This document shows positions 35,609-47,507 of a stretch of 64,000 nucleotides of DNA, one piece after another. The notes beneath the pieces were generated by a model that saw only the letters and a program-made list of their open reading frames with translations, ran no database searches and was not told the DNA's origin. Numbering within the stretch: position 1 is the first letter of the stretch; every line of letters starts with the position of its first letter. The stretch lies in NCBI RefSeq assembly GCF_000421965.1, contig NZ_ATAY01000019.1, positions 1 to 64,000 on the forward strand. The letters are read 5' to 3'. The DNA comes from Ruminiclostridium papyrosolvens C7. GTDB lineage: Bacteria > Bacillota > Clostridia > Acetivibrionales > DSM-1351. Both the position numbers and the translations under genes were made by a program.

Positions 35609-37771
35609 ATGAGTAAGAATTTTAAAAGAGTAGGAGCAGTTGCAGTTGCTGCTGCAATGTCATTATCAATAATGACAACAACAAGCATAAATGCAGCAGC
35701 AAGTCCAGTAAACAAGGTGTACCAGGATCGTTTTGAATCCATGTACAGCAAGATCAAAGATACTTCAAACGGATATTTCAGTGAACAGGGAATTCCGTAC
35801 CACTCAGTAGAAACACTAATGGTTGAAGCTCCTGACTATGGACATGTTACTACAAGTGAAGCTATGTCCTATTATATGTGGTTGGAAGCAATGCACGGAA
35901 GATTTACAGGAGATTTTACAGGCTTTGATAAATCTTGGACAACTGCTGAAAAGTATTTGATTCCGTCAGAACAGGATCAGCCTAATGCAAGTATGAGCAA
36001 GTATGATCCTAACAAGCCTGCTACATATGCTCCGGAATTCCAAGACCCAAGCAAATATCCAGCTAAGTTGGATTCTAGCCAACCTGTTGGTAAAGATCCA
36101 ATTAACTCACAATTGACTTCAGCATACGGAACAAGCATGCTGTATGGAATGCACTGGATACTTGACGTTGATAACTGGTACGGATTTGGACAAAGAGGAG
36201 ATGGAACATCAAAGCCATCATATATCAATACCTTCCAAAGAGGTGAGCAGGAGTCCACTTGGGAAACTATACCTCAACCATGCTGGGATGCAATGAAATT
36301 TGGAGGAAAGAACGGATTCCTCGATCTCTTTACCGGGGACAGTTCATATTCAAAACAATTTAAGTACACTAATGCTCCAGATGCTGATGCTCGTGCAATT
36401 CAAGCAACTTACTGGGCTGACCAGTGGGCAAAAGAACAGGGTAAGAGCGTAAGTACAGACGTAAGTAAGGCATCAAAGATGGGTGATTATCTCAGATATT
36501 CATTCTTCGATAAATATTTCAGAAAGATCGGACAATCTTCTCAGGCTGGTACAGGATATGATGCAGCTAGTTATCTGCTTTCATGGTACTATGCATGGGG
36601 TGGTGGAGTTGAAGCCAACTGGTCTTGGATAATCGGTAGCAGTCATAACCATTTCGGTTACCAGAATCCATTTGCAGCTTGGGTACTTTCAACAGATGCA
36701 AGCTTCAAGCCTAAATCATCAAATGGTGCAACTGACTGGGCAACGAGTTTGGACAGACAGCTTGAATTCTATCAGTGGTTGCAGTCATCAGAAGGTGCTA
36801 TTGCCGGTGGTGCTACAAACTCATGGAATGGACGTTATGAATCACTTCCTACAGGTACTTCAACATTCTACGGAATGGGTTATGTAGAAAACCCTGTATA
36901 TGCTGACCCAGGCAGTAACACTTGGTTTGGTATGCAGGTATGGTCAATGCAGCGTGTAGCTGAATTGTACTATAAGACTGGCGATGCCAGAGCTAAGAAA
37001 CTCTTAGACAAATGGGCAAAATGGGCTAACAGTGAAATCAAGTTCAATGCTGACGGAACATTCCAGATTCCTAGCACAATTGATTGGGATGGACAGCCAG
37101 ATACTTGGGACAAGACTCAAGGCTATACTGGAAATCCAAACTTACATGTTAAAGTTGTTAACTATGGTACTGACCTTGGTTGTGCTTCTTCACTTGCAAA
37201 CACATTGGCTTACTATGCTGCTAAATCAGGAGATACAACTTCTAAAGAAAACGCTAAGAAGCTTCTTGACGCAATGTGGACTAATTACAGCGATTCAAAG
37301 GGTATATCAGCTGTTGAACAACGTAATGATTACCACAGATTCCTTGACCAGGAAGTTTATGTACCAGCTGGTTGGACTGGAACAATGCCTAACGGCGATG
37401 TAATCAAACCTGGTATCAAGTTTATAGACATTCGTTCCAAGTACAAGCAGGATCCTGAATGGCAGACAATGGTTGCTGCATTGCAGGCAGGACAGGTTCC
37501 TACACAGAGATTACACCGTTTCTGGGCTCAGAGTGAATTTGCAGTTGCAAATGGTGTTTATGCAGTACTCTTCCCAGAAGATATTACCGTTACTAAGGGT
37601 GATTTAAATGGCGACGGTGCTATAGACGCTATCGACCTTGCTTTATTTAAAAAATATCTGTTAAACAGCAGTACTACAATAGTTACTGCAAATGCAGATA
37701 TGAATGGTGATACTGCAATTGACGCTATTGACTATGCTCTTTTAAAGAAAGCACTCTTGGCTAATCAATAG
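35609..37771 (+). CDS. cel48F: Processive cellulase Cel48F (GH48-dockerin)
   Basis: A 720-residue exo-acting processive cellulase, the most abundant cellulosome enzyme in this group. Signal peptide ends near SINAAA (about residue 30). The GH48 catalytic domain spans about 31-650; the proton-donor glutamate is in [18 protein letters not shown] type I dockerin (about 658-720) has two calcium-binding repeats, [20 protein letters not shown] and [20 protein letters not shown]. Length matches the C. cellulolyticum enzyme closely. Second gene of the operon, after a strong hairpin. Confidence 0.97.
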   Translation: MSKNFKRVGAVAVAAAMSLSIMTTTSINAAASPVNKVYQDRFESMYSKIKDTSNGYFSEQGIPYHSVETLMVEAPDYGHVTTSEAMSYYMWLEAMHGRFTGDFTGFDKSWTTAEKYLIPSEQDQPNASMSKYDPNKPATYAPEFQDPSKYPAKLDSSQPVGKDPINSQLTSAYGTSMLYGMHWILDVDNWYGFGQRGDGTSKPSYINTFQRGEQESTWETIPQPCWDAMKFGGKNGFLDLFTGDSSYSKQFKYTNAPDADARAIQATYWADQWAKEQGKSVSTDVSKASKMGDYLRYSFFDKYFRKIGQSSQAGTGYDAASYLLSWYYAWGGGVEANWSWIIGSSHNHFGYQNPFAAWVLSTDASFKPKSSNGATDWATSLDRQLEFYQWLQSSEGAIAGGATNSWNGRYESLPTGTSTFYGMGYVENPVYADPGSNTWFGMQVWSMQRVAELYYKTGDARAKKLLDKWAKWANSEIKFNADGTFQIPSTIDWDGQPDTWDKTQGYTGNPNLHVKVVNYGTDLGCASSLANTLAYYAAKSGDTTSKENAKKLLDAMWTNYSDSKGISAVEQRNDYHRFLDQEVYVPAGWTGTMPNGDVIKPGIKFIDIRSKYKQDPEWQTMVAALQAGQVPTQRLHRFWAQSEFAVANGVYAVLFPEDITVTKGDLNGDGAIDAIDLALFKKYLLNSSTTIVTANADMNGDTAIDAIDYALLKKALLANQ

Positions 37772-37806
37772 TATTTAATTAATGCTATAACGCATATGTA
37801 ACCTTA

Positions 37807-37862
37807 AAGTCCGGACGGTATTTGATGTGATTAAATTATTCATTCTTGTACTGTCCGGGCTT
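37807..37862 (+). promoter_or_regulatory. Stem-loop between cel48F and cel8C
   Basis: AAGTCCGGAC pairs with GTCCGGGCTT (one G-T pair), extended by GGTA/TACT, across a 30-base loop. There is no T-run, so an mRNA-processing or stability role is likelier than termination. Confidence 0.7.
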
Positions 37863-37906
37863 ATGAGTTACAAAGAAAAATAAGGAAAAAGGATTAAGGT
37901 AAGAAC

Positions 37907-39289
37907 ATGATCAAAAGTTCAAGCTTAAAAAGAATTAAATCACTAGTAATGGTGGCGATATTCAGTGCTTCAATAATCTCAACTGCTATCGTTTCAAGTG
38001 CAGCTGATCAAATTCCTTTCCCATATGACGCAAAATATCCAAATGGAGCTTACAGTTGCCTGGCGGATAGTCAATCAACCGGAGATAATTTAGTTCGCAG
38101 TGAATGGGAACAGTGGAAAAGTGCACATATTACATCAAACGGAGCAAAGGGCTACCGCAGGGTTCAGAGAGACGCATCTACAAGCTATGATACGGTTTCT
38201 GAAGGCCTTGGATACGGTATGCTGCTTGCAGTTTACTTTGGAGATCAACAATTATTTGACGACTTATATCACTATGTTAAATTATTTTTAAATACGAATG
38301 GACTTATGTCCTGGCATATTGACGCCAGCGGAAATATAATGGGAAAAGACAGTATTGGTGCCGCAACAGATGCAGATGAAGACATCGCAGTATCCCTTGT
38401 GTTTGCTCACAAAAAGTGGGGAACAAGTGGCGGATTTAATTACCAATCTGAAGCTAAAACTTACATAAGTAATATATACAATAAAATGGTAGAACCGGGC
38501 ACATATGTAATAAAGGCAGGAGATACGTGGGGAGGGTCTGATGTTACTAATCCATCATATTTTTCTCCTGCTTGGTATAGAATCTTTGCAGATTTTACAG
38601 GTAATTCCGGATGGATCAATGTAGCAAATAAATGTTATGAAATAGCGGATAAAGCAAGAAACAGCAATACAGGACTTGTTCCTGATTGGTGTACGGCAAA
38701 TGGTACCCCGGCTACAGGACAAGGTTTTGATTTCAAGTATGATGCTATCCGTTATCAGTGGAGAGCAGCTATTGATTACAGTTGGTACGGGACTGCAAAA
38801 GCTAAAACACATTGTGACACTATCTCAAACTTCTTTAAGAATATTGGGTATGCAAACATAAAAGATGGCTACACAATATCAGGAAGTCAGATAAGTGCAA
38901 ATCATACCGCTACTTTTGTCAGCTGTGCTGCTGCTGCTGCAATGACAGGTACTGACGCTACATATGCAAAGAACATCTATAATGAGTGTGTTAAAGTAAA
39001 AGATTCAGGTAACTACACCTATTTCGGGAATACTTTAAGGATGATGATTCTTCTGTATACTACAGGTAACTTCCCAAATCTATACAGCTTCAGCTCTCAA
39101 CCACAAACAGGTTTAAAAGGCGATGTCAATAATGATGGTGCTATAGATGCACTTGATATTGCTGCGCTTAAGAGGGCTATTTTAACTCAAACTACTTCTA
39201 ATATTAATTTAACAAATGCTGATATGAACAGTGACGGAAATATTGATGCCATTGATTTTGCTCAGCTGAAAGTTAAATTGCTTAATTAG
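37907..39289 (+). CDS. cel8C: Endoglucanase Cel8C (GH8-dockerin)
   Basis: A 460-residue endo-1,4-glucanase. Signal peptide about 1-33; GH8 domain about 34-395 with the acid glutamate in [18 protein letters not shown] (near 98) and the family signature [21 protein letters not shown]-terminal dockerin with [20 protein letters not shown] and [20 protein letters not shown]. It cuts internal bonds and complements processive Cel48F. The gene ends only about 55 bp before cel9G. Confidence 0.96.
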   Translation: MIKSSSLKRIKSLVMVAIFSASIISTAIVSSAADQIPFPYDAKYPNGAYSCLADSQSTGDNLVRSEWEQWKSAHITSNGAKGYRRVQRDASTSYDTVSEGLGYGMLLAVYFGDQQLFDDLYHYVKLFLNTNGLMSWHIDASGNIMGKDSIGAATDADEDIAVSLVFAHKKWGTSGGFNYQSEAKTYISNIYNKMVEPGTYVIKAGDTWGGSDVTNPSYFSPAWYRIFADFTGNSGWINVANKCYEIADKARNSNTGLVPDWCTANGTPATGQGFDFKYDAIRYQWRAAIDYSWYGTAKAKTHCDTISNFFKNIGYANIKDGYTISGSQISANHTATFVSCAAAAAMTGTDATYAKNIYNECVKVKDSGNYTYFGNTLRMMILLYTTGNFPNLYSFSSQPQTGLKGDVNNDGAIDALDIAALKRAILTQTTSNINLTNADMNSDGNIDAIDFAQLKVKLLN

Positions 39290-39345
39290 AACTTAACTAT
39301 TTTAAAGGAAATATGTCAAATTTAATTTTAGGGAGTGATTGCAAA

Positions 39346-41523
39346 TTGCTTAAGACTAAAAGAAAATGGACAAAAGCTATTGGTGTTGCATTATCGATTT
39401 CGGTTTTGTCTTCTTTGGTATCGATTATACCTCAAACAAACACATATGCTGCAGGAACATATAATTATGGAGAAGCACTCCAGAAATCAATAATGTTTTA
39501 CGAATTCCAGCGTTCAGGTGACCTTCCGGCTGATAAGCGTGACAACTGGAGAGGCGACTCCGGTATGAAAGACGGTTCTGATGTAGGAGTTGATCTTACA
39601 GGCGGATGGTACGATGCAGGTGATCATGTAAAGTTTAACCTACCTATGTCATACACCGCTGCAATGCTTGCATGGTCTTTATATGAGGATAAAGATGCTT
39701 ATGATAAAAGCGGCCAGACCAAATATATAATGGACGACATCAAATGGGCTAATGATTACTTTATTAAATGTAATCCCACATCTGATGTATATTACTATCA
39801 GGTAGGAGACGGAGGCAAGGATCACTCATGGTGGGGCCCGGCTGAAGTAATGCAGATGGAAAGACCGTCTTATAAAGTTGACGCTTCTCATCCCGGTTCT
39901 GCAGTATGTGCTTCCACTGCAGCTTCTCTGGCATCTGCAGCAGTAGTATTTAAAAACAGTGATCCTACTTATGCTGAAAAGTGCATAAGTCATGCTAAAA
40001 ACTTGTTTACGATGGCTGACAAAGCGAAGAGCGATGCCGGCTACACAGCTGCTTCAGGTTTCTACAGCTCAGGTGGTTTTTATGATGATCTTTCATGGGC
40101 TGCAGTATGGTTATATCTTGCAACTAATGACAGTACATATCTGGACAAAGCAGAATCCTATGTACCGAATTGGGGTAAAGAACAGCAGACAGATATTATA
40201 TCCTACAAGTGGGGACAGTGCTGGGATGATGTACATTATGGCGCTGAACTTCTTCTTGCAAGGCTTACTAACAAGCAGTTATATAAGGACAGTATAGAAA
40301 TGAATCTTGACTTCTGGACAACCGGTGTTAACGGCACACGTGTTTCTTACACACCAAAGGGTTTGGCATGGTTATTCCAATGGGGTTCATTAAGACATGC
40401 GACAACTCAGGCATTTTTAGCCGGTGTTTATGCTGATTGGGCAGGCTGTACGCCATCCAAAGTATCTGTGTATAAGGATTTTCTCAAGAGTCAGATCGAT
40501 TATGCACTTGGAAGTACCGGAAGAAGTTTTGTTGTCGGATATGGAGTAAATCCTCCACAACATCCGCATCACAGAACTGCTCACAGTTCATGGACAGATC
40601 AAATGACTTCACCAACATACCACAGGCATACTATTTATGGTGCGTTGGTAGGAGGGCCGGATAATGCTGACGGCTATACTGACGAAATAAACAATTATGT
40701 CAATAATGAAATAGCCTGTGATTATAATGCCGGATTTACAGGTGCACTTGCAAAAATGTACAAGCAGTTTGGCGGAGATCCGATTCCAAACTTCAAGGCT
40801 ATCGAAAAAATAACCAACGATGAAGTTATTATAAAGGCAGGTTTGAATTCAACCGGCCCTAACTACACTGAAATCAAGGCTGTTGTGTATAACCAGACTG
40901 GATGGCCTGCAAGAGTTACAGACAAGATTTCATTTAAATATTTTATGGACTTGTCTGAAATCGTAGCAGCAGGAATTGATCCTTTAAGCCTCACAACCAG
41001 TTCAAATTATGCTGAAGGGAAGAATACTAAGGTTTCCGGCGTATTGCCATGGGATGTTTCAAATAATATTTACTATGTAAATGTTGATTTGACAGGAGAA
41101 AATATCTACCCAGGCGGTCAGTCTGCTTGCAGAAGAGAAGTTCAGTTCAGAATTGCAGCACCACAGGGAACAACCTATTGGAATCCTAAGAATGACTTCT
41201 CATATAATGGATTACCATCCACCAGTACTGTAGATACAGTTACCAACATACCTGTTTATGATAACGGTGTAAAAGTTTTCGGTAACGAACCTGCAGGTGG
41301 ACCGGAAAACCCTGATCCTGTAATCTTGTATGGCGATGTAAACAGTGACAAGAATGTAGATGCACTGGACTTTGCTGCATTAAAGAAATATTTACTTGGT
41401 GGCAGTTCCAGTATAGATGTTAAGGCTGCAGATACATATAAGGACGGAAACATTGATGCCATAGATATGGCTACTTTGAAAAAATTCTTGTTGGGGACGA
41501 TTACTACATTGCCTCAGGGTTAA
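39346..41523 (+). CDS. cel9G: Cellulase Cel9G (GH9-CBM3c-dockerin)
   Basis: A 725-residue family 9 cellulase starting at TTG 39346, ten bases after GGGAG; this gives the length of C. cellulolyticum Cel9G, whereas the ATG at 39313 has its ribosome site too close. Signal peptide about 1-35; GH9 about 36-480 with the catalytic aspartates in [12 protein letters not shown] and the acid glutamate in [12 protein letters not shown]; fused CBM3c about 490-645; dockerin with [20 protein letters not shown]. The CBM3c feeds the chain into the active site. It works with CipC-bound Cel48F. Confidence 0.96.
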   Translation: MLKTKRKWTKAIGVALSISVLSSLVSIIPQTNTYAAGTYNYGEALQKSIMFYEFQRSGDLPADKRDNWRGDSGMKDGSDVGVDLTGGWYDAGDHVKFNLPMSYTAAMLAWSLYEDKDAYDKSGQTKYIMDDIKWANDYFIKCNPTSDVYYYQVGDGGKDHSWWGPAEVMQMERPSYKVDASHPGSAVCASTAASLASAAVVFKNSDPTYAEKCISHAKNLFTMADKAKSDAGYTAASGFYSSGGFYDDLSWAAVWLYLATNDSTYLDKAESYVPNWGKEQQTDIISYKWGQCWDDVHYGAELLLARLTNKQLYKDSIEMNLDFWTTGVNGTRVSYTPKGLAWLFQWGSLRHATTQAFLAGVYADWAGCTPSKVSVYKDFLKSQIDYALGSTGRSFVVGYGVNPPQHPHHRTAHSSWTDQMTSPTYHRHTIYGALVGGPDNADGYTDEINNYVNNEIACDYNAGFTGALAKMYKQFGGDPIPNFKAIEKITNDEVIIKAGLNSTGPNYTEIKAVVYNQTGWPARVTDKISFKYFMDLSEIVAAGIDPLSLTTSSNYAEGKNTKVSGVLPWDVSNNIYYVNVDLTGENIYPGGQSACRREVQFRIAAPQGTTYWNPKNDFSYNGLPSTSTVDTVTNIPVYDNGVKVFGNEPAGGPENPDPVILYGDVNSDKNVDALDFAALKKYLLGGSSSIDVKAADTYKDGNIDAIDMATLKKFLLGTITTLPQG

Positions 41524-41557
41524 GAAGGAACTTTTGTAGGTATAAGAAGTTTTTAAT

Positions 41558-41583
41558 GCTTGCATTACTTTTAAAATGCGAGC
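41558..41583 (+). promoter_or_regulatory. Weak stem-loop between cel9G and cel9E
   Basis: GCTTGCATT pairs with AATGCGAGC (one G-T pair) across an 8-base loop, with no T-run directly after it. It is weaker than the other intergenic stems. Confidence 0.5.
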
Positions 41584-41618
41584 TTTAAAAAATAAAAAAT
41601 TTTTACTAGGAGGTAAAT

Positions 41619-44282
41619 ATGAAAAAAAGGTTAGTAAAGAAAGTTGCGATGCTTATCGCAATGGTGCTGGTTCTATCTTCTTTAATAGGACAAGCATTTG
41701 CCGTCGAGTATGAAGGTGCTGGCGACTTAATCAGAAACCATACCTTTGACAACAGGATAGGACTTCCATGGCACGTGGTTGAATCATATCCTGCAAAAGC
41801 TGATTTCGAAATCACAACAGATGGTAAGTACAAAATAACAGCTAATAAGATTGGACCAGCAGGTACAGGTGAGAGATGGGATATACAGTTCCGTCACAGA
41901 GGTCTTACATTACAGCAGGGCCATACTTATACTGTACAGTTTACTGTTACTGCAAGTAGAGCTTGTAAGATTTATCCTAAAGTAGGTGATCAGGGTGATC
42001 CATATGCTGAATACTGGCATATGAATATAGATCAAGGTAAATGGGATTTCGTGGAATTGCAGGCAGGTGTAGCAAAAACTATAACTGCGCAATGGCAGCA
42101 GAAGGTAGATAAGAGTAATGTAGAGTTTGCTTTCCACCTTGCTCCAGAAAAAGGTACATCTGAAGCAAATAATCCGGACAGCTTCCAGCCAATTACTTAT
42201 ACTTTTGATGACATGTATATTAAGGATCCTCAATTTATAGGATATCCAAAAGCTATACCAGAACCAACTAATGTTGTACGCTTAAATCAGGAAGGATTCT
42301 ATCCTAATTCTGATAAGATTGCAACAGTAAAAACAAGTTCAACAACTCCAATTAACTGGCAGTTGGTAAATAGTGCAGGAACAGCAGTTTTAACCGGTAA
42401 ATCAACCATTAAAGGTGCTGACCATGCATCTGGTGACAATGTTCATATCATTGATTTTTCAAGTTACAAAACAGTTGGTACCGGCTATAAGATAGTAACA
42501 GATGTTCCGGTAACAACTGTTGGTGACAATGAAAGTATGAAGTTCAATATTGGAAATGACATTTATACACAAATGAAATACGATTCAATGAAGTATTTCT
42601 ATCACAACAGAAGTGCTATTCCAATACAAATGCCATACTGTGATCAAGCACAATGGGCTCGTCCAGCAGGACACACAAGTGATATACTTTCTCCAGACCC
42701 TACAAAGGATTACAAGGCTAACTACACACTTGACGTTACAGGTGGTTGGTATGATGCAGGTGACCATGGTAAGTATGTTGTTAATGGTGGTATTTCAACA
42801 TGGACTGTAATGAATGCATATGAGCGTGCACTTCACTTGGGAGGAGACACTTCAGTTGCTCCATTTAAAGACGGTTCATTGAATATACCTGAAAGCGGAA
42901 ATGGCTATCCAGACATACTGGATGAAACTCGTTACAATTTGAAAACATTATTGAATATGCAGGTTCCAGCGGGAAATGAATTGGCCGGTATGGCTCATCA
43001 CAAAGCTCATGATGAACGTTGGACAGCACTTGCTACACGTCCTGACCAGGATACAATGAAACGTTGGTTGCAACCTCCAAGCACAGCAGCTACATTAAAT
43101 CTTGCTGCTATTGCTGCACAAGGTTCACGTCTCTGGAAACAGTATGATTCTGCTTTCGCAACTAAATGCTTAACTGCAGCAGAAACTGCATGGGATGCAG
43201 CTGTAGCACATCCTGCAATATATGCAACAATGGAACAGGGTGCAGGTGGTGGAGCATACGGAGACAACTATGTTCTGGATGACTTCTACTGGGCAGCATG
43301 TGAATTGTATGCTACTACAGGCAGTGACAAGTATTTGAACTACATAAAGAGCTCAAAGCATTACCTCGAAATGCCTACAGAATTAACAGGCGGTGAGGAT
43401 AATGGTCTTACAGGAGCTTTTGACTGGGGTTGTACAGCAGGTATGGGAACAATAACACTAGCACTTGTTCCTAACAAACTTCCGGCTACTGATGTTGCAA
43501 AGGCTAAAGCTAATATTCAGGCAGCAGCTGATAAGTTTATATCAATAGAAAATGCACAGGGTTATGGTGTTCCAATAGAAGAAAAAGTAATTTCTTCTCC
43601 ATTTGATCAATCCACAGTTTCAGGTTTCCCTTGGGGATCAAACTCATTCGTTATTAATGAAGCAATTGTTATGTCATATGCTTATGAATTCAGCAATGTT
43701 AATGGCGCAAAAAATAATAAATATATCAATGGTGCTATAACAGCAATGGATTACATCCTCGGACGTAACCCAAATGTTCAGAGCTATATAACCGGTTATG
43801 GTGATAACCCACTTGAAAATCCTCATCACCGTTTCTGGTCATATCAGGCAGACAACTCATTCCCACACCCACCTGCAGGATGTTTGTCAGGTGGACCTAA
43901 CTCCGGATTACAGGATCCATGGGTTAAGGGTTCAGGTTGGCAGCCAGGTGTAAGACCTGCTGAAATGTGCTTTATGGATAATATCGAATCTTGGTCAACA
44001 AACGAAATAACCATCAACTGGAATGCTCCTCTTGCATGGATGTCAGCTTACCTTGCTGAAGCAGGACCAAAGATTGGCGGTAGTTCTACAGTTAATTTAG
44101 GAGACGTTAATGCTGACGGTAACAAGGATGCAATAGACTTCGCACTATTGAAGAAAGCCCTGTTAACTCAGGATAATTCTACAATAAATGTTGCAAATGC
44201 TGATATAAACAAAGACGGCGCTGTTGACGCTGTTGACTTTGCATTACTTAAATCATTCTTGTTAGGAAAAATAACACTGTAA
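41619..44282 (+). CDS. cel9E: Cellobiohydrolase-type Cel9E (CBM4-Ig-GH9-dockerin)
   Basis: An 887-residue enzyme. Signal peptide about 1-29; family 4 CBM about 30-205; immunoglobulin-like module about 210-305; GH9 about 310-815 with aspartates in [17 protein letters not shown] and the acid glutamate in [16 protein letters not shown]; dockerin about 825-887 with [20 protein letters not shown] and [19 protein letters not shown]. The CBM4-Ig-GH9 order marks the second GH9 theme, distinct from Cel9G, H and J. A major cellulosome subunit in C. cellulolyticum. Confidence 0.96.
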   Translation: MKKRLVKKVAMLIAMVLVLSSLIGQAFAVEYEGAGDLIRNHTFDNRIGLPWHVVESYPAKADFEITTDGKYKITANKIGPAGTGERWDIQFRHRGLTLQQGHTYTVQFTVTASRACKIYPKVGDQGDPYAEYWHMNIDQGKWDFVELQAGVAKTITAQWQQKVDKSNVEFAFHLAPEKGTSEANNPDSFQPITYTFDDMYIKDPQFIGYPKAIPEPTNVVRLNQEGFYPNSDKIATVKTSSTTPINWQLVNSAGTAVLTGKSTIKGADHASGDNVHIIDFSSYKTVGTGYKIVTDVPVTTVGDNESMKFNIGNDIYTQMKYDSMKYFYHNRSAIPIQMPYCDQAQWARPAGHTSDILSPDPTKDYKANYTLDVTGGWYDAGDHGKYVVNGGISTWTVMNAYERALHLGGDTSVAPFKDGSLNIPESGNGYPDILDETRYNLKTLLNMQVPAGNELAGMAHHKAHDERWTALATRPDQDTMKRWLQPPSTAATLNLAAIAAQGSRLWKQYDSAFATKCLTAAETAWDAAVAHPAIYATMEQGAGGGAYGDNYVLDDFYWAACELYATTGSDKYLNYIKSSKHYLEMPTELTGGEDNGLTGAFDWGCTAGMGTITLALVPNKLPATDVAKAKANIQAAADKFISIENAQGYGVPIEEKVISSPFDQSTVSGFPWGSNSFVINEAIVMSYAYEFSNVNGAKNNKYINGAITAMDYILGRNPNVQSYITGYGDNPLENPHHRFWSYQADNSFPHPPAGCLSGGPNSGLQDPWVKGSGWQPGVRPAEMCFMDNIESWSTNEITINWNAPLAWMSAYLAEAGPKIGGSSTVNLGDVNADGNKDAIDFALLKKALLTQDNSTINVANADINKDGAVDAVDFALLKSFLLGKITL

Positions 44283-44298
44283 TTTAGAAGTAATATAT

Positions 44299-44335
44299 GG
44301 AACAATAGGAATGCTTTATGCATTCCTATTGTTCC
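44299..44335 (+). promoter_or_regulatory. Strong stem-loop between cel9E and orfX
   Basis: A perfect 16-bp stem, GGAACAATAGGAATGC and its complement, over a 5-base loop. It is the strongest hairpin in the operon and is followed by TATCC, not a T-run. Confidence 0.9.
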
Positions 44336-44444
44336 TATCCTATTATAGTATCAAGTGTTCGAACGGATATGTTATTTCCTTTAATTAAAATGTCTATAGT
44401 CATTTTATAGTAATAAATATATTGAATAAACAAGGAGAAAAGCC

Positions 44445-45125
44445 ATGAAAAAAGTAATATTGGCAATATTAATAATTGTTTGCGTGACTGCTGCAGTAAT
44501 ATTTGGGGTAAACCATTTTACATCTGATTCAGAAACATCAACTTCAACAATAAGTAGTACAGCTCCAACATCATCATCTTCATCTGCTTCGGTATCCACA
44601 TCTTCATCATCAAAAAGTTCAGATTCCAAATCTACTAAATCAACAGCCGCCAAGGATAGTAAAGATACAAAGAGTAATCCAAAAGATAAAACTCCGGGCG
44701 GAGAGGCAGAAATATCAATCGGAAAAGCAAGCGGAGCTACAGGTTCAACTGTAACAATCCCTGTAAAGCTTAATAACTTACCTGAAAAAGGTATTGGAAG
44801 CTTTAATTTTAATATTAAGTATGACACAGATGCTCTTGAAGTTGTTGAGGTAAAACCAGGTGAAATTTTTGGAGGTAACAATTCCAATTTTGATTATACA
44901 GTTATTGACACAACCGGTCTGGTCAGTTTTCTCTATACAAGCAGCAATAGTGGAAAGGATGCTGTAACTAAGCCGGGAGTTATCACAAATATCACTTTCA
45001 AAATAAAGGATAATGCTAAGAAGGGATCAATTAAAATTTCACAAGGTACTTCAGGTGCATTTGGAGATACTGCACTTAAGAAGATTAATCCTGTATTCAC
45101 TGAGGGTGAGATAACAGTTAAATAA
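44445..45125 (+). CDS. orfX: OrfX: membrane-anchored single-cohesin protein
   Basis: A 226-residue protein. One N-terminal membrane segment (MKKVILAILIIVCVTAAVIF) is followed by a low-complexity Ser/Thr/Lys linker (about 28-85) and one type I cohesin (about 88-226: EISIGKASGATGSTVTIPVK to the GAFGD motif). There is no signal cleavage site of note and no dockerin. It could hold dockerin enzymes at the cell surface before or instead of assembly on CipC. The cohesin is clearly divergent from the CipC cohesins. It sits in the same place as orfX of C. cellulolyticum. Confidence 0.9.
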   Translation: MKKVILAILIIVCVTAAVIFGVNHFTSDSETSTSTISSTAPTSSSSSASVSTSSSSKSSDSKSTKSTAAKDSKDTKSNPKDKTPGGEAEISIGKASGATGSTVTIPVKLNNLPEKGIGSFNFNIKYDTDALEVVEVKPGEIFGGNNSNFDYTVIDTTGLVSFLYTSSNSGKDAVTKPGVITNITFKIKDNAKKGSIKISQGTSGAFGDTALKKINPVFTEGEITVK

Positions 45126-45151
45126 CTGATTCATGCGTGGAGTGTGTAAAT

Positions 45152-47365
45152 ATGGATAAAATGAAAAGAGTAAGTACATATGCCCTTATCGTTGCCATAG
45201 TAATAACCATAACTCAATTTAATTTTAAGTATGAATGTTCTTCTGCAACAGCCACTTTTAACTATGGAGAGGCTTTGCAGAAATCTGTTTTATTTTATGA
45301 AGCACAGAGGTCAGGTTCATTATCTACATCAAATATTCCGACCAGATTATTATGGCGTGGAAATTCTCAATTAACAGACGGACAGAAGGAAGGCTTAGAC
45401 CTTACCGGAGGCTGGGTAGATGCAGGTGATAATATCAAGTTTGGTATAACATGTGCTTATACAACAAGTTTACTCGCTTTTGGTGCAATAGAATATAAAG
45501 ATGCATATGAAAAAAGCGGTCAGACGAAATGGCTTCAGAACCAGTTGAAATGGATTAATGATTATTTTATTAAGTGTCATCCCGAGCCAAATGTTTTTTG
45601 GGCTCAGGTTGGTATGACGGCAAATGATCATAACAATTGGATTCCGATTGAAGTTACACATTTAATGAACGACAGAACAGCAATAAAGCTGGATGAACAA
45701 CATCCGGGAACGGAAGTAGCCATGGGAACAGCTGCGGCAATGGCTGCTTCATCTATTGTTTTCAGAAATACCGATCCGACATATGCTGATAAATTGCTTG
45801 AGCATGCAAAGCAGTTATATGAATTCGGAGATAAATACAGAGGTGTTTTTTCCGATGTAATAAGCAAAGTTGACCCCCAAGGTGCAGCTGCTTATACCTC
45901 ACACAGTGGTTATAATGATGAATTGGTATGGGGTTCAATCTGGCTTTACAAGGCTATGGAAGCCAAGTCTTCAGGAAGCGGTTCTGATTACCTTGCAAAA
46001 GCAAAAGAATATTATAATGGAATTGGTAAAGAAGCAAATCAACAGGTTCATAAGTATAAATGGGCACACTGTTGGGATGACCAATCATTTGGATGTTATA
46101 TTCTCATGTCTCAGATTGACCCTGAAACAAGCTTGTACAGGGAAGATGCAGAACGTTGGTTAAACTGGTGGACTGTGGGCGGTACAGAGAACAATGCCGA
46201 CGGCACCAAGATTTCTTATACTCCGGGTGGACATGCCAAGTTGGACAGCTGGGGTTCTTTCAGATATGTTTCCACAACAGCATTATTTGCTTTTGTTTAT
46301 TCCGATAAACTAAGTGATACTGTAAAAAAAGCACGTTACCATGACTTTGCAGTAAAGCAAATAAATTATATCTTAGGTGATAATCCTCGTAAATCAAGCT
46401 ACATTGTAGGCTTTGGTCAGAATTATCCTCAACATCCTCATCACCGTACAGCTCACAGCTCATGGGGACAGAAGATGGACAACCCGCCGGAACATCGTCA
46501 TACTTTATACGGTGCACTGGTTGGTAGTGTTGATTCAACAGATGGATTCAATGATGCCATAAGTGATTACGTAAGCAATGAAGTAGCCATAGACTATAAC
46601 GCCGGTCTTACCGGGGCTCTTGCAAGAATGTATTCTGAATTCGGCGGAACTCCTATACCGGACAGTAGTTTTCCATTACCTGATAAACCCTATCAGCCAA
46701 AAGATGAATGGCCTGTATTTGCAAACACATATTTTAATGGTACAAGTGGTACCCAGTTTACATTGACAGTAGAAAACCGTTCTGCATGGCCGGCCCGTCC
46801 AAGTAACCAATTAAAAATTCGTTACTTCTTTACCCTTGATGCCAAGGATATAAGTGATATAAGCATAAAGGCTCCTACATGGGTTAAAGTAACAGGCCCA
46901 ACAGCATGGGATACGGAGAAAAAAGTATATTACTATACAATTGATTTGTCAGGTAAAAATATATATCCCGGTTATGGCTGGGATGCAGGAGGGCCTGAAC
47001 TTGATTTTACAATAAGTTCAGCTTCCAATACATGGGATGTATCAAATGATTGGTCATATCAAAACTGGGATGCAACATACATAAACGGTACAAGAAAATA
47101 TGCTCCGAATATTCCAATGTATGAAGGTGACAGTTTTAAAAAACTGGCCGGGAATGAGCCGGCAGGTGGAAGTGAAGAACCGGTTATTATAGCTGGTGAT
47201 ATTAATAAAGATGGAAATATTGATGCATTGGACGTTGCTCTTTTAAAAAAATATTTACTGGGCAACAGCTTGGAATATGATATCTCAGCAGCAGATATGA
47301 ATTCTGATAAAAATATTGATGCTCTAGATTTTGCACTACTCAAGAAAGCTCTTCTGTCCCAATAA
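45152..47365 (+). CDS. cel9H: Cellulase Cel9H (GH9-CBM3c-dockerin)
   Basis: About 737 residues from ATG 45152, which follows GTGGAG at good spacing; the frame opens five codons earlier. Signal peptide about 1-33; GH9 starting [20 protein letters not shown], catalytic aspartates in GGWVDAGDNIKF, acid glutamate in VSNEVAIDYNAG; CBM3c about 510-660; dockerin with GDINKDGNIDALDVALLKKY and [20 protein letters not shown]. Same architecture as Cel9G. Starts shortly after orfX, so probably coupled with it. Confidence 0.95.
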   Translation: MDKMKRVSTYALIVAIVITITQFNFKYECSSATATFNYGEALQKSVLFYEAQRSGSLSTSNIPTRLLWRGNSQLTDGQKEGLDLTGGWVDAGDNIKFGITCAYTTSLLAFGAIEYKDAYEKSGQTKWLQNQLKWINDYFIKCHPEPNVFWAQVGMTANDHNNWIPIEVTHLMNDRTAIKLDEQHPGTEVAMGTAAAMAASSIVFRNTDPTYADKLLEHAKQLYEFGDKYRGVFSDVISKVDPQGAAAYTSHSGYNDELVWGSIWLYKAMEAKSSGSGSDYLAKAKEYYNGIGKEANQQVHKYKWAHCWDDQSFGCYILMSQIDPETSLYREDAERWLNWWTVGGTENNADGTKISYTPGGHAKLDSWGSFRYVSTTALFAFVYSDKLSDTVKKARYHDFAVKQINYILGDNPRKSSYIVGFGQNYPQHPHHRTAHSSWGQKMDNPPEHRHTLYGALVGSVDSTDGFNDAISDYVSNEVAIDYNAGLTGALARMYSEFGGTPIPDSSFPLPDKPYQPKDEWPVFANTYFNGTSGTQFTLTVENRSAWPARPSNQLKIRYFFTLDAKDISDISIKAPTWVKVTGPTAWDTEKKVYYYTIDLSGKNIYPGYGWDAGGPELDFTISSASNTWDVSNDWSYQNWDATYINGTRKYAPNIPMYEGDSFKKLAGNEPAGGSEEPVIIAGDINKDGNIDALDVALLKKYLLGNSLEYDISAADMNSDKNIDALDFALLKKALLSQ

Positions 47366-47507
47366 CATCCTTTTTACCAATCAACATATATACACTAAAG
47401 TCATTGTCCATTGCCCGACAAATGTATTTGCCAGGTAATGACATTACTGAAGTAAGAATATATTCAAGATACTTAAATCACCAAAATTATAAAAAGGGGG
47501 TATTATT

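Noticed and set aside
39313..39345. Starting cel9G at ATG 39313
   Set aside because: Its ribosome site is only about 3 bases away; TTG 39346 has GGGAG at good spacing and gives the expected 725 residues.
41910..43267. Minus-strand frames inside cel9E
   Set aside because: They overlap a complete, well-supported cellulase gene and carry no domain signal.
47366..47507. Hairpin between cel9H and cel9J
   Set aside because: Only short, interrupted pairings are visible (TCATT with AATGA and weak inner pairs); not strong enough to list.
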